Below, in pieces: positions 8,240 to 16,805 of a stretch of DNA of 64,000 nt. Location: contig JANPIN010000111.1 in NCBI GenBank assembly GCA_031425035.1, positions 1-64,000 of the forward strand. The letters are read 5' to 3'. Position 1 is the stretch's first letter, and the number at the start of each line of letters is the position of its first letter. The notes beneath the pieces are model-generated. The model ran no database searches. It saw only the letters and a list, made by a program, of their open reading frames with translations, and was not told the DNA's origin. The DNA is from M3007 sp031425035 (GTDB taxonomy: Bacteria; Bacteroidota; Bacteroidia; Chitinophagales; Saprospiraceae). A program made the position numbers and the translations under genes.

Positions 8240-8854
8240 TTATAACCGAAATCCAAGGGCAATACTGGGAATCACACAAAGCCGGGTAGTCGAAGGGTGC
8301 ACGGTCCCTTCCTGCCGCAGGCGAGAAATTTCCGCCCCGATAGGTAAGGTCCAATCCAGAATGGCATGCCCCAGCCGGTATTGCGCGCCGAGGCAAAAGA
8401 GGAATTTGGTGGTGTGCTGCTGATAGTTTAAAGGCGGATTGGGATAATTATAACGTTCTAACTGGCGTAATCCGAACCGTATTTGCGGACCGTAGTAAAA
8501 GTTACTGCGCCGCCCGCTCAACCGCCCATGCATGAAAAATTTGCTGTAAATACTAACCTCATAGCTAAGTTTGGCCGTACTTATTAAATCATAATACTCG
8601 TTGTTATTGGTCAGGTACTGGCTGAATTGAAGACCGGCATGGCGGTAGGGTCCCCAGGAACGTTCAGCAGCTAAAAAAAAAGTTCGAAAATAATCATAGC
8701 TGAGTTGGGGCGCAATTCCGGCCAGAACGATCAGCTTCGGTTGCGGCTCCAGCGCGGGGTCGGGGAGGTCAACAGTGGCTTGCTGCGCGCAAAGTAATAC
8801 GCTACCGTTACCGGCCAGGAGTAGCAGCAAAATCCGTAGTAAATGGTCAGGCAT
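8240..8854 (-). CDS. Predicted outer-membrane protein of unknown function
   Basis: 204 residues with a signal peptide of about 23 residues (LLLLLAGNGSVLLCAQ). The mature part alternates polar and hydrophobic residues with many aromatics (LSYDYFRTFFLAAERSWG, FYYGPQIRFGLRQLERY) and ends in ALGFRL. This resembles a small beta-barrel closing strand but would benefit from a terminal Phe; the last residue is Leu. It is upstream of, and probably co-transcribed with, the lipoprotein gene ending at 6553. The 212 nt on its 5' side, up to the AAA+ gene, show no feature I can support. Confidence 0.6.
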   Translation of the reverse strand: MPDHLLRILLLLLAGNGSVLLCAQQATVDLPDPALEPQPKLIVLAGIAPQLSYDYFRTFFLAAERSWGPYRHAGLQFSQYLTNNNEYYDLISTAKLSYEVSIYSKFFMHGRLSGRRSNFYYGPQIRFGLRQLERYNYPNPPLNYQQHTTKFLFCLGAQYRLGHAILDWTLPIGAEISRLRQEGTVHPSTTRLCVIPSIALGFRL

Positions 8855-9066
8855 GAGGTTTGGGTTTTAAAATTTTCTTAATGGGTAGTACTGCGGGGTG
8901 AATGTAACCGAAAAATAAAATCGAATACTGTTTTGGAAAGGTTATTGTTGATAAAAAGCGGGTACTAATTCCCCTAAAACGCAGTTCTTGCAATTCATTA
9001 ATCCGATTTTGTAACGCGAAATCCGCATTGCCCCGGCGCGAGCAGCACTAGCATTCAAATTACGTT

Positions 9067-11715
9067 ATGCAATACGGCACCCATCAGTCACAAATCCTTC
9101 AGGAAGACGCGGAAACGAAACGCTGGAAGTTTCGCGAGTTGAAGATTTATTCTTCCACCGAGTGGTTGGCAGATAATAAAAAGAAATATCGGCAGGTTTT
9201 TGACCGGCACGACACCACTTATATCTACGCGGAGCTTTCTTTCCACAATAAATTTTTTGATAACGAAGACTGGGAGGTCAACGTCGAGCTGCGGTGTTAT
9301 GCCGTGAAAAAGCAGAAAAAAGAGATTTGCGTACTGCCTTTCCGGCGTAAAGTCAGCAAATACGATCCGGTGGGCTACATTCGCGAAGGCTGGGGCAATA
9401 AACAGGAAGGCGTTTTCTGGAAAAAAGGCTCCTATTACTGGGAAGCCTGGATCGAAGGGGAAAAGGTGGCGAGTAAATACTTTTACGTCGAAGACGCTAC
9501 CCGCCCGCTCACCAAAAGCGACAATCCCTACTGCCAGATCAGTACCCTGCGCATGTACGAGGGCCCATACGACGACACGCCGGAGTTTGAACGCCAGCAC
9601 ATGCGGCGCTTTCACGGCGAGGAAACCCGCTACATTTATGCCGAAGTGACCCTGAAAAATCTGCTGGTCAGCAAACAGTGGCAGTGCGAGTTGTTCATCA
9701 AATTTTATAACGACGCCCGCGAACTCAAAGGCCAGGTGGTGCGCCTGCATCGCGTCGAAAAAGCCGATGACGGGGTGAAAATCACCGCCGGCTGGGGCAG
9801 TAACGTCAAAGGCTCCTGGCGCAATGACCGCTATACCGCCGAGATCATTTTCATGGACCAGCTCCTGGCCGTCATGCCCTTCGAGGTGGGTACTACGTTT
9901 GAAGAAGGCGTAAATGGCGTCTGGCTGCCCAGTCGGGGCCAGCAGGTCTTCCTCACGCCCGAAGCGGAGGACATGGACAGTTTTGAAGAGGTGCTGGTCA
10001 AACTGGACGCGCTCATCGGCCTGAACGAGATCAAAAGCAAGGTGCGCGAGCATGCCCAATACATTCAGTTCCTGCAACTGCGTAAGGAAAAAGGCTTTGC
10101 CGAAAAAGAAGGCATCGACGTGCACTCCATTTTCATCGGCAATCCGGGTACCGGTAAAACGACCGTCGCCAAAATGATGGGCCGGCTGTACAAGAAAATG
10201 GGCCTGCTGACCAAAGGCCATGTGCATGAAGTAGATCGTACCGACCTGGTCGGCGAATACATCGGTCAGACCGCTCCTAAAGTGAAAGATGCGATCGAAA
10301 TGGCCCGGGGCGGCGTGCTGTTCATCGACGAGGCCTATTCCCTGGCCCGCTCCGCCGAAGATAGCAAGGATTTCGGCCGCGAGGTGATCGAGATCCTGGT
10401 CAAAGAACTCTCCAACGGTCCCGGCGACCTGGCTATCATCGTGGCCGGTTATCCCAAGGAAATGAAGACTTTCCTGGATTCCAACCCGGGTCTGCGCAGC
10501 CGTTTCAAAATGACCTTCGAGTTTGCCGACTACCTGCCGCAGGAGTTGAGCCGCATTGCCGACTATGCTACGCAGGAGAAAGAAGTGATCCTGGCGCCGG
10601 ATGCCAAACACCTGGTGGACGAGCTGATTACGGAGGCTTTCCGTTCGCGTGACCGCGCTTTCGGGAACGCCCGTTTCGTGCACGACCTGATCGACAAAGC
10701 CAAAATCCAGCTCGGCCTGCGCCTGATGGCCAATCCGGATGTACGCGGCCTGCCTTCCGAGGCCCTGTCCATGATCCTGCGTGATGACGTGGAAAAAGTC
10801 AAGGTGATCTACAAACGCCCGCTGCCGAATATTCCGGTGGACGAAGCGCTGCTGGTGAGTGCCTTGCGCGAAATGGACGGCTTGATCGGCATGCAAAACG
10901 TCAAAAAAGACATTCGCGAACTGGTCAACCTCGTGCGCTTCAACCGCGAAACCGGCCGCGACGTACTGGGCCGGTTCTTCCTGCACACCGTTTTCGTCGG
11001 TAATCCAGGCACTGGTAAAACCACCGTCGCCCGTATTCTGACCAAAATATACAAAGCCCTCGGCGTACTCGAACGCGGCCATATGGTGGAAACCGACCGT
11101 CAGGGCCTGGTCGCCGGATACGTCGGCCAAACAGCCATCAAAACCACGGAACGGGTCGACGAATCCATGGGCGGCGTGCTCTTCATCGACGAGGCGTATG
11201 CGCTGACTTCCAGCGGACGCGGCTCACAGGGCGACTTCGGTGATGAAGCAATCCAGACGCTGCTCAAGCAAATGGAAGACAAGCGGGGCGAGTTCTACGT
11301 GTTTGTCGCCGGTTATCCGGAGAACATGGATAACTTCCTGAAAGCCAACCCGGGTCTGGCCAGCCGCTTCGATAAGGTGCTGCGTTTTGAAGACTATTCA
11401 CCGGAAGAACTGCTCGAAATCGCGCTGTACATGTTCCAGCAGGAGCACTACCGCGTGGAGGAAGAAGCCCGCGAACACCTGGGTAAATACTTCGCCTTCC
11501 TGTATCAGTTCCGCGACAAGTACTTCGGTAATGCCCGTACAGTGCGTCAGGTGGTGATGGACGCCATTAAAAATCAGAATCTGCGGATTGCTGTGCTGAA
11601 ACCGGAGGACCGGGAAATGATGCATACCATTACCCAGGACGACGTGGCGACCTTCACTTTCGAAAAGGACAAACTGAATTTGTTCGTACGTAGAGGGATC
11701 GGGTACGGGAAGTAA
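9067..11715 (+). CDS. Double AAA+ ATPase (CbbX/SpoVK-like) with duplicated N-terminal beta domain
   Basis: 882 residues. The N-terminal half (about 10-275) is two copies of a beta-rich domain. Each copy has a Y-I-Y-A-E strand and a GWG-N-(K/V)-(Q/K)-G-x-(F/W)-(W/R) loop, seen around TYIYAEL/EGWGNKQEG and RYIYAEV/AGWGSNVKG. Two CbbX-type AAA+ modules follow. Module 1 has Walker A GNPGTGKTT at about residue 358 and Walker B VLFIDEAY at about 418. Module 2 has Walker A at about 645 and Walker B at about 703. Both carry the DE Walker B and a likely arginine finger after NPGL(R/A)SRF. CbbX-like ATPases remodel protein complexes; the N-domains probably select the client. The gene stands alone, so its client is unknown. 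The long antisense frame opposite it is a codon-bias shadow. Confidence 0.85.
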   Translation: MQYGTHQSQILQEDAETKRWKFRELKIYSSTEWLADNKKKYRQVFDRHDTTYIYAELSFHNKFFDNEDWEVNVELRCYAVKKQKKEICVLPFRRKVSKYDPVGYIREGWGNKQEGVFWKKGSYYWEAWIEGEKVASKYFYVEDATRPLTKSDNPYCQISTLRMYEGPYDDTPEFERQHMRRFHGEETRYIYAEVTLKNLLVSKQWQCELFIKFYNDARELKGQVVRLHRVEKADDGVKITAGWGSNVKGSWRNDRYTAEIIFMDQLLAVMPFEVGTTFEEGVNGVWLPSRGQQVFLTPEAEDMDSFEEVLVKLDALIGLNEIKSKVREHAQYIQFLQLRKEKGFAEKEGIDVHSIFIGNPGTGKTTVAKMMGRLYKKMGLLTKGHVHEVDRTDLVGEYIGQTAPKVKDAIEMARGGVLFIDEAYSLARSAEDSKDFGREVIEILVKELSNGPGDLAIIVAGYPKEMKTFLDSNPGLRSRFKMTFEFADYLPQELSRIADYATQEKEVILAPDAKHLVDELITEAFRSRDRAFGNARFVHDLIDKAKIQLGLRLMANPDVRGLPSEALSMILRDDVEKVKVIYKRPLPNIPVDEALLVSALREMDGLIGMQNVKKDIRELVNLVRFNRETGRDVLGRFFLHTVFVGNPGTGKTTVARILTKIYKALGVLERGHMVETDRQGLVAGYVGQTAIKTTERVDESMGGVLFIDEAYALTSSGRGSQGDFGDEAIQTLLKQMEDKRGEFYVFVAGYPENMDNFLKANPGLASRFDKVLRFEDYSPEELLEIALYMFQQEHYRVEEEAREHLGKYFAFLYQFRDKYFGNARTVRQVVMDAIKNQNLRIAVLKPEDREMMHTITQDDVATFTFEKDKLNLFVRRGIGYGK

Positions 11716-11782
11716 AGAGCTAAGCTATATGCTTTGTAGCAGAATCTTCTAAAAGCTGAGGTAACTCCTGTTTTTATTTTTA

Positions 11783-11812
11783 AAACGCAAATATTGTATT
11801 AAATTTGCGTTT
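11783..11812 (+). promoter_or_regulatory. Perfect palindrome and -7 box at a DUF4143 ATPase start
   Basis: AAACGCAAAT (11783-11792) and ATTTGCGTTT (11803-11812) are exact inverted copies. They straddle a TAAATTTG -7 box (11800-11807) and end directly before ATG 11813. The layout suggests an operator on a near-leaderless promoter. The intact DUF4143 gene at 46271 has a similar palindrome. Confidence 0.6.
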
Positions 11813-12281
11813 ATGATCGCTAGATTTTTACAAAAAACATTAGAGGAGCGTCTGTTTCAAGGTAAGCTGCTGTTACTGACCGGCCCCCGACAAGTGGGTA
11901 AAACCACCTTGGTACGTGCCATTGCTCAAGCCAGCGGCCGACCATTTCTCTATCTGAATGCTGGAGCACCGTATGATCTATGGTTATTACCCGGCAGTCG
12001 TCAACCGACTGGGTGGTGAAGTAGAAACTTTACGCGAACTAACTACCTCCTACTTATTCAAAGATATATTCAACTGGGAACAGGTGAAAAAGCCGCCATT
12101 GGTGGAAAAACTTCTACAGGCGCTTGCACTGCAAGTAGGGAATGAAGTATCTTATCGGGAACTTGGCCAACTGATTGGCGCAGACAATCAAACAGTAGAG
12201 CGATACATATACCTGCAATATCCGGATCATAGTTGGGAAGTTATTTCCAGGGAAAACTATCCTGCTTTTCTGGGCATATAG
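11813..12281 (+). pseudogene. DUF4143 AAA ATPase remnant (internal deletion, frameshift, truncated)
   Basis: Two overlapping reading frames are pieces of one AAA_14/DUF4143 gene. The first (11813-12019) has the P-loop GPRQVGKTT but runs out of frame after FLYLNAG. The second (from about 11958) begins natively at LEHRMIYGYYP, continues with LTTSYLFKDIF and a helix-turn-helix-like YRELGQLIGADNQTVERYIY, then stops. The Walker B segment is missing (about 75 residues lost at the junction near 11960), as is the C-terminal nuclease-like DUF4143 part. An intact homologue lies at 45111-46271. Function is presumably lost; the palindromic promoter remains. Confidence 0.85.
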
Positions 12282-12317
12282 CCTCCAACAAATTATCCGC
12301 TTTCGGGTTTCAGCCAG

Positions 12318-12875
12318 ATGCACAAACTCATCGTCGCCGTCACCGGTTCCTCCGGGTCTATTTATGCCAAAGTACTGCTCGACAAACTCGTCCGTCTTCG
12401 TGCCCAGTGGTCGGCGGTCGGGGTAGTCCTTTCCGACAATGCTAAACTGAACTGGGAGCTGGAAATCGGCCCGGTTGATTTTACGCAGTATCCCTTCGAT
12501 TTTTACCAGAAAAACGACTTTTTCGCGCCTTTTGCCTCGGGGTCGGCGCGTTACAATACCATGATCGTCTGCCCCTGCTCCATGGGTATGCTGTCCCGGG
12601 TAGCTACCGGTATGAGTAACGATCTGGTTACCCGCGCCGCCGACGTGGTACTGAAAGAACGCCGTCGCCTGATCCTCGTTACCCGCGATACGCCGCTCAG
12701 CCTCATTCACATCAACAACATGAAAACCGTGACCGAAGCGGGCGGTATTATTTGCCCGGCTTCTCCGTCCTTTTATTCCAAACCTGAAACCCTGGAGCAG
12801 GTAGCCGCCACCGTCGTGGACCGCGTGCTGGATCTGGCGGGCCTGGAACAGGATAGTTACCGTTGGGGCGAGTAA
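12318..12875 (+). CDS. ubiX: Flavin prenyltransferase (UbiX family)
   Basis: 185 residues. UbiX joins dimethylallyl phosphate to FMN, making the prenyl-FMN cofactor of UbiD-type decarboxylases. The N-terminal flavin-binding motif VAVTGSSGSIYAK is clear. It is followed by CPCSMGMLSRVATGMSNDL (phosphate and flavin binding) and the late RRLILVTRDTPLSLIHINNM, where the family has a conserved Arg-Glu/Asp-Pro-Leu. The length fits the family. No ubiD homologue is adjacent, so the dependent decarboxylase must be elsewhere. It starts 36 nt after the degraded DUF4143 gene and is followed by an independent promoter for the next gene. Confidence 0.92.
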   Translation: MHKLIVAVTGSSGSIYAKVLLDKLVRLRAQWSAVGVVLSDNAKLNWELEIGPVDFTQYPFDFYQKNDFFAPFASGSARYNTMIVCPCSMGMLSRVATGMSNDLVTRAADVVLKERRRLILVTRDTPLSLIHINNMKTVTEAGGIICPASPSFYSKPETLEQVAATVVDRVLDLAGLEQDSYRWGE

Positions 12876-12896
12876 TTGATATTTTGGTTACTTTTG
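12863..12896 (+). promoter_or_regulatory. Bacteroidota promoter for the secreted propeller protein
   Basis: TTG (12863-12865), a 23-nt spacer, then TACTTTTG (12889-12896), matching TAnnTTTG. It lies 39 nt upstream of ATG 12936. The -33 half overlaps the last codons of ubiX. Confidence 0.5.
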
Positions 12897-12935
12897 GCAG
12901 CAAGACTACCTAACCACAAATAAACACAACCTGCC

Positions 12936-14663
12936 ATGAAGCAAATGTACCTCCTTGCCCTTGCCTGCCATTTCCTGGCCCTAGCTTCCGCCCAATCGCC
13001 GCCTGGTTTTAAATGGGTAAAGACGATCACTTTTGTCACGAATAACACGCAGGCGGAGATTTACGATTTCTGCACGAATCAGGCTGGTAGTTCTTTTGTT
13101 TACGGGGTGTTTTCCGGCTCGCTTAATTTTGGTCCCGGCGTTTCGCTACAGTCTACCGGCGCTGTCGAAGGCTATTTTATCGCTAAATATGCGCCCAACG
13201 GCGTACTGGAATGGGTGAAAAAAATTGCAACCCCCAATGGCGGCCCAATTTTCAACCCGGATTTATTTAATCCGGCCGGCATTAGCGCCGACAACCTGGG
13301 TAATGTTTACATCTCCGGTCAACTGTCGAACAGCGCGCTGGATGTAGGGAATGGCGTCATCATTCAGCGGAATTGCACGGGTACCTGCAGCGATTTTTTT
13401 GTCGTTAAATACGATGCTGCCGGGCAAGTCCAGTGGGCCAGTCAGGGCTCCGGAAGCGCTAACAACTACCAAACTGCCACCCGCCTGGTCAATGGTACGG
13501 ACGGCTCCGTATTTGTCGGCGGCAACTACGGTGGACAAACCCTGCAGTTGGGTGCAGCGCCGGCCTATACCAACCTCGAAGCGGATGGCATTTATATGGC
13601 CCATTTCGCTACGGACGGCCAGCCCGTTACCGCCTGGTTCTTTGGTAACGGGGACGGCGCCTCCCAGCTGGATCACCTGGCCGTTACGCCCCAGAATACG
13701 CTGTTGGTTACGGGATTTTATGACGGACAGGCCATGGATTTCGGTAACGGCGTCAACTTGCCGGTCTATGGGAGCAGTGCAGCTTTGAATTACTTTATCA
13801 CCGGGTTTAATGATCAGGGACAGGCGCAATGGGCCTATAACCTGAACGCCGTGGATGTATTTGCTTCCGTGCTGGATGTGGCTGCGGATACTTTTGGTCA
13901 GGCGTATGTGGTGGCTGACTTTGCCACTTACCTCAACAGTAAGGACGAAATAATTGCCTCGACCGTTCTGGCCGGCAATCGTACCGGCATACTGCTACAC
14001 CTGGCAGACAGCGTATTCCAGCCGGTCGTTTCGGTGGAATATTCCAGCGAAACCTCGTATCCCGTGTCCAATGTGGCGGTGGATAAAAACAACCGCTATT
14101 TTGTCTCCGGCTTTTTCATGGATGCCCTGTTGAATATTGGCGACACCACGATCTTCAATGCTGATCCCGACTGCGATGACATTCTTTTGATATCCGGCAA
14201 CCCGGATACCCTGCAATGGGTACGTTCTGCGGGTGGTACGGGTTGTGAAGGCATTTTCAGCTATTATTTCGGCCGGGTTACGTCCACCGATCAGGCCGGT
14301 GATCTGTATGCGGCGGGTTCTTTCCGCGAATTAAAGCTGGATGATTTAACCCGGTCCGGTGACGGGCTGTTCGTTACCAAGCTGGGCACGGCCATTGTGG
14401 GCACCCGGGATCCACTGGGCGAAAACCTGGATCTGCGGGTTTTCCCTAATCCCAATACCGGCAGCTTCCAGGTCCAGTGGCCTGAATTTTCTGGTCCGGT
14501 GCAGTTTACACTCTATGATGCACAGGGCCGCACGTGTTACCGGCGACTGGCGAAAACAACAGCCGACCTGGACTTTCAAGTCCAGTTAGCCCCTGGTTTT
14601 TATACCTTAGAATGGCTGACCCGAAACCAGGTTGGGCAGCAGAAAGTAATGATCACCCACTAA
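12936..14663 (+). CDS. Secreted SBBP-type beta-propeller protein with T9SS sorting domain
   Basis: 575 residues. Signal peptide about 1-19 (LALACHFLALASAQ). The body has repeated segments of the kind FVVKYDAAGQVQWA, GNVYISGQ, YMAHFATDGQPVTAW and FITGFNDQGQAQWAY, each a strand-turn-strand with an Asp/Gly turn. This is typical of SBBP or WD40-like bacterial propellers. Residues from about 493 (LDLRVFPNPNTGSFQ) to the end form a type A T9SS sorting domain ending in KVMITH. It is therefore exported through T9SS and probably anchored or released at the surface. No enzyme motif is seen. It converges on the protease gene, with only an octamer array between them. Confidence 0.82.
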   Translation: MKQMYLLALACHFLALASAQSPPGFKWVKTITFVTNNTQAEIYDFCTNQAGSSFVYGVFSGSLNFGPGVSLQSTGAVEGYFIAKYAPNGVLEWVKKIATPNGGPIFNPDLFNPAGISADNLGNVYISGQLSNSALDVGNGVIIQRNCTGTCSDFFVVKYDAAGQVQWASQGSGSANNYQTATRLVNGTDGSVFVGGNYGGQTLQLGAAPAYTNLEADGIYMAHFATDGQPVTAWFFGNGDGASQLDHLAVTPQNTLLVTGFYDGQAMDFGNGVNLPVYGSSAALNYFITGFNDQGQAQWAYNLNAVDVFASVLDVAADTFGQAYVVADFATYLNSKDEIIASTVLAGNRTGILLHLADSVFQPVVSVEYSSETSYPVSNVAVDKNNRYFVSGFFMDALLNIGDTTIFNADPDCDDILLISGNPDTLQWVRSAGGTGCEGIFSYYFGRVTSTDQAGDLYAAGSFRELKLDDLTRSGDGLFVTKLGTAIVGTRDPLGENLDLRVFPNPNTGSFQVQWPEFSGPVQFTLYDAQGRTCYRRLAKTTADLDFQVQLAPGFYTLEWLTRNQVGQQKVMITH

Positions 14664-14718
14664 TCACTTCATCACTTTATCAATTCATCACTTTATCAAT
14701 TCATCACTTTATCAATTT
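14663..14718. repeat. Octamer array (ATCACTT/ATCAATT) between converging genes
   Basis: Seven 8-nt units, alternating ATCACTTT and ATCAATTC, fill the 48-nt gap between two converging genes and run over both stop codons. Written as a 16-nt unit it repeats exactly three times (14670-14717). A related octamer array sits at 60745-60784. Confidence 0.9.
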
Positions 14719-16640
14719 TCCGGCACGACCGAATTATTCACATCGCCCACTTTCACCCCTTTAAACCCACCGTCGGTAAAATTGCCCTGTAGGTTGTTGA
14801 TCAGGATGTTCTCCAGGGGTAATGCGCTGGCAAACGGATTATTCGGGTTGCCGAACGTAATACCGGCCGGGAAAAATCGCCAGGCGTTATTGCTGGGAAA
14901 TTGTGGATAAATGCCGAGGATCAACTTACGGGTTTCCAGTATATCGAAGGTGGTAACCGAGTTGCTGTGATTAGCGTCGGCGGCAATAATCTTCCAGGGG
15001 GAATCCAGCGCCTGCGTACCGAGTATGTGATTGCTGATCAACACGAGGTCGAAAGTAGACACGCCATTCAGGGCGTTCGTATCCCTGACCGGCGTAATGG
15101 TGTAATTTCCGCCGGCGGGGATGTTGGGAAAACTATAATTACCCGCGGCATCGGTGAAAATATAGCCACTGGTTCCGCCGCTGATATAGACCTTGCAATT
15201 CGGCAGCGGCACACCGGTATAGGTGCTCACATTGCCGCTTACACTATACACTGCAGGCGCCGGTTGCAAGTAGCCATTTTGGCTGGCCGCATTGGAATTA
15301 GTGGGGTCGAGCCAGTCCTTCAAGCGGGTTTCGGCCGTGGTACCCAGGTTCCAGCTCAGGTCGAAACGACCGAAATATGAATTCAGGATCAGGCAGGGAT
15401 TTTGCGCGTTGGCGTTACCACCGTGCAGTTGACCCACAATACGTTTACCGGTATCGAACAGTGGGCAGCCGGAGGAACCGGGCTGGTAAATGCCGTTATC
15501 CGGGATTACCCGCCAGTGGCTGTTGCCCGGGGTGGTTCCAAACTGGTTTCCCCACGTAATGGTCTGGGGAAAAATGGTGGCCTTATTGGTATCCTGCGAT
15601 ATTTTTTTGATGTCGCCGGTCGGGTGATGGATAAAAACGGTTTTTAATACATTGTTGGTCGTGTCGCGGTTCCAGCCGTTGAAATACAAACCGTAGTTAC
15701 TGGGAATGGGATTGAGTTTCAATAACAGGAAATCGGTGGTCTGTTTGTAAGCCAGCCGTTCACAGCCCAGTACGGATTTCGGCTGGGGTTCCACGTTGGG
15801 GTTGGCGCAGCCAACGCCTTCGTAATCGAAATCAAACCGCCACAAGCCGAAATCGGGATTGTTCCGGATCAGTTGGCAGTGATGCGCCGTAAGAAAGTAA
15901 GGATCCATTGTACCTGCCGTGTTGGCGATGAGCGAGCCGGTACACCAGGCAGAACCATCGGAAAAGACCATCAGAATACGGGCGACGCCTTTCTTTTCAA
16001 TCTGGTAATTGTTGCCTAAAGTACAGTTCACGTTGATGTTACAGGGCAGCGACTGGGCAAAATCATCCGGCGTACCATTTTTCATGGCGTTCTGGTCATA
16101 CACGAAGTCCACCCGGTTCAGGTGGATTTGGCCCGGCGTAATATTGCCCGCTGGTACCAGGTACTGCAGGATAGCCTGTTCGCCGGGTAGTACGCCGATC
16201 AAAAATTTTCCGGAAGAAGGGACGCTTTCCGGGGTATAGGCGCCATACACGCGTTGACCATCGGGCGTACTGGCGAAAAATTTCGAGCCGGGTGCCAGTT
16301 GGAAAACATCGAACATCAGCACCAGGCCCAGCGCACCGGCTGAACGCAGACTACACAACCAGACCTTATCGCCATTCGGCAGCGTCTTCCAAACCCCTGC
16401 ATTTTCCAGGCTCAGGTCGGCGCTCACCGGGGCGGCAAAGCGATTTTGTCCAGGATTTTGATCGTCCTCGGCCCAGGACTGGCTCACGTTCAATGTGGGC
16501 AGCAGCACCGGCGTCGGCACCTGTCCGGACAAAAAAAGAGCACTTTCGGGAGAAAAACTTGGCGGAAGGCCGCCTGCACTGACTTGCGCGACTGCGCGGA
16601 AAGCCAATCCAAGGATCAGCAGGGTAAGTCGGTTTCGCAT
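14712..16640 (-). CDS. Secreted trypsin-like serine protease with dockerin-like C-terminus
   Basis: 642 residues with a signal peptide (about 1-18). The central domain is a lysyl-endopeptidase-like S1 protease: catalytic His in FLTAHHC, Asp in TTDFLLLKL, and Ser in GSSGCPLFD. Several paired cysteines are present (CNINVNC, VGCAN, LGCERL). Next comes a carboxypeptidase-regulatory-like fold (YSVSGNVSTYTGVPLPNC, DAAGNYSFPNI). The end is a dockerin-like double calcium motif (LNGVSTFDLVLISNHILG and AADANHSNSVTTFDI) finishing in VKVGDVNNS. There is no recognisable T9SS sorting domain, unlike the neighbouring secreted proteins, so its export or attachment route is unclear. Inferred role: extracellular protein digestion. 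Confidence 0.85.
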   Translation of the reverse strand: MRNRLTLLILGLAFRAVAQVSAGGLPPSFSPESALFLSGQVPTPVLLPTLNVSQSWAEDDQNPGQNRFAAPVSADLSLENAGVWKTLPNGDKVWLCSLRSAGALGLVLMFDVFQLAPGSKFFASTPDGQRVYGAYTPESVPSSGKFLIGVLPGEQAILQYLVPAGNITPGQIHLNRVDFVYDQNAMKNGTPDDFAQSLPCNINVNCTLGNNYQIEKKGVARILMVFSDGSAWCTGSLIANTAGTMDPYFLTAHHCQLIRNNPDFGLWRFDFDYEGVGCANPNVEPQPKSVLGCERLAYKQTTDFLLLKLNPIPSNYGLYFNGWNRDTTNNVLKTVFIHHPTGDIKKISQDTNKATIFPQTITWGNQFGTTPGNSHWRVIPDNGIYQPGSSGCPLFDTGKRIVGQLHGGNANAQNPCLILNSYFGRFDLSWNLGTTAETRLKDWLDPTNSNAASQNGYLQPAPAVYSVSGNVSTYTGVPLPNCKVYISGGTSGYIFTDAAGNYSFPNIPAGGNYTITPVRDTNALNGVSTFDLVLISNHILGTQALDSPWKIIAADANHSNSVTTFDILETRKLILGIYPQFPSNNAWRFFPAGITFGNPNNPFASALPLENILINNLQGNFTDGGFKGVKVGDVNNSVVPEN

Positions 16641-16742
16641 GAGTACGGGATGGTTATGCAGTAAAGATCGGAGGTAGATTAAAAGAAAAGCTCGTATAAC
16701 TAAAAGCAGGCCAAATATAAGAAAACATCATAAATACAGGCC

Positions 16743-16779
16743 AAAAAAAAGCCCAATGAACGTTTATGTCCATTGGGCT
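16743..16779 (-). terminator. Rho-independent terminator after the MbnH-like gene
   Basis: On the minus strand AGCCCAATG and CATTGGGCT form a 9-bp stem with a 12-nt loop, followed by a run of eight T. It lies 27 nt downstream of the stop of the di-haem peroxidase gene and closes the three-gene copper-related group. Confidence 0.88.
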
Positions 16780-16805
16780 ATACCGAAATAAGATCTTAAA
16801 CCGGC

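Noticed and set aside
9088..11130. 680-codon open frame antisense to the double AAA+ gene
   Set aside because: It is a codon-bias shadow of the plus-strand gene: the opposite frame encodes clear Walker motifs and a complete family architecture, while this one has no recognisable domain or start context.
11813..12281. Two separate small genes
   Set aside because: The two frames are consecutive fragments of one DUF4143 ATPase when compared with the intact copy at 45111-46271.
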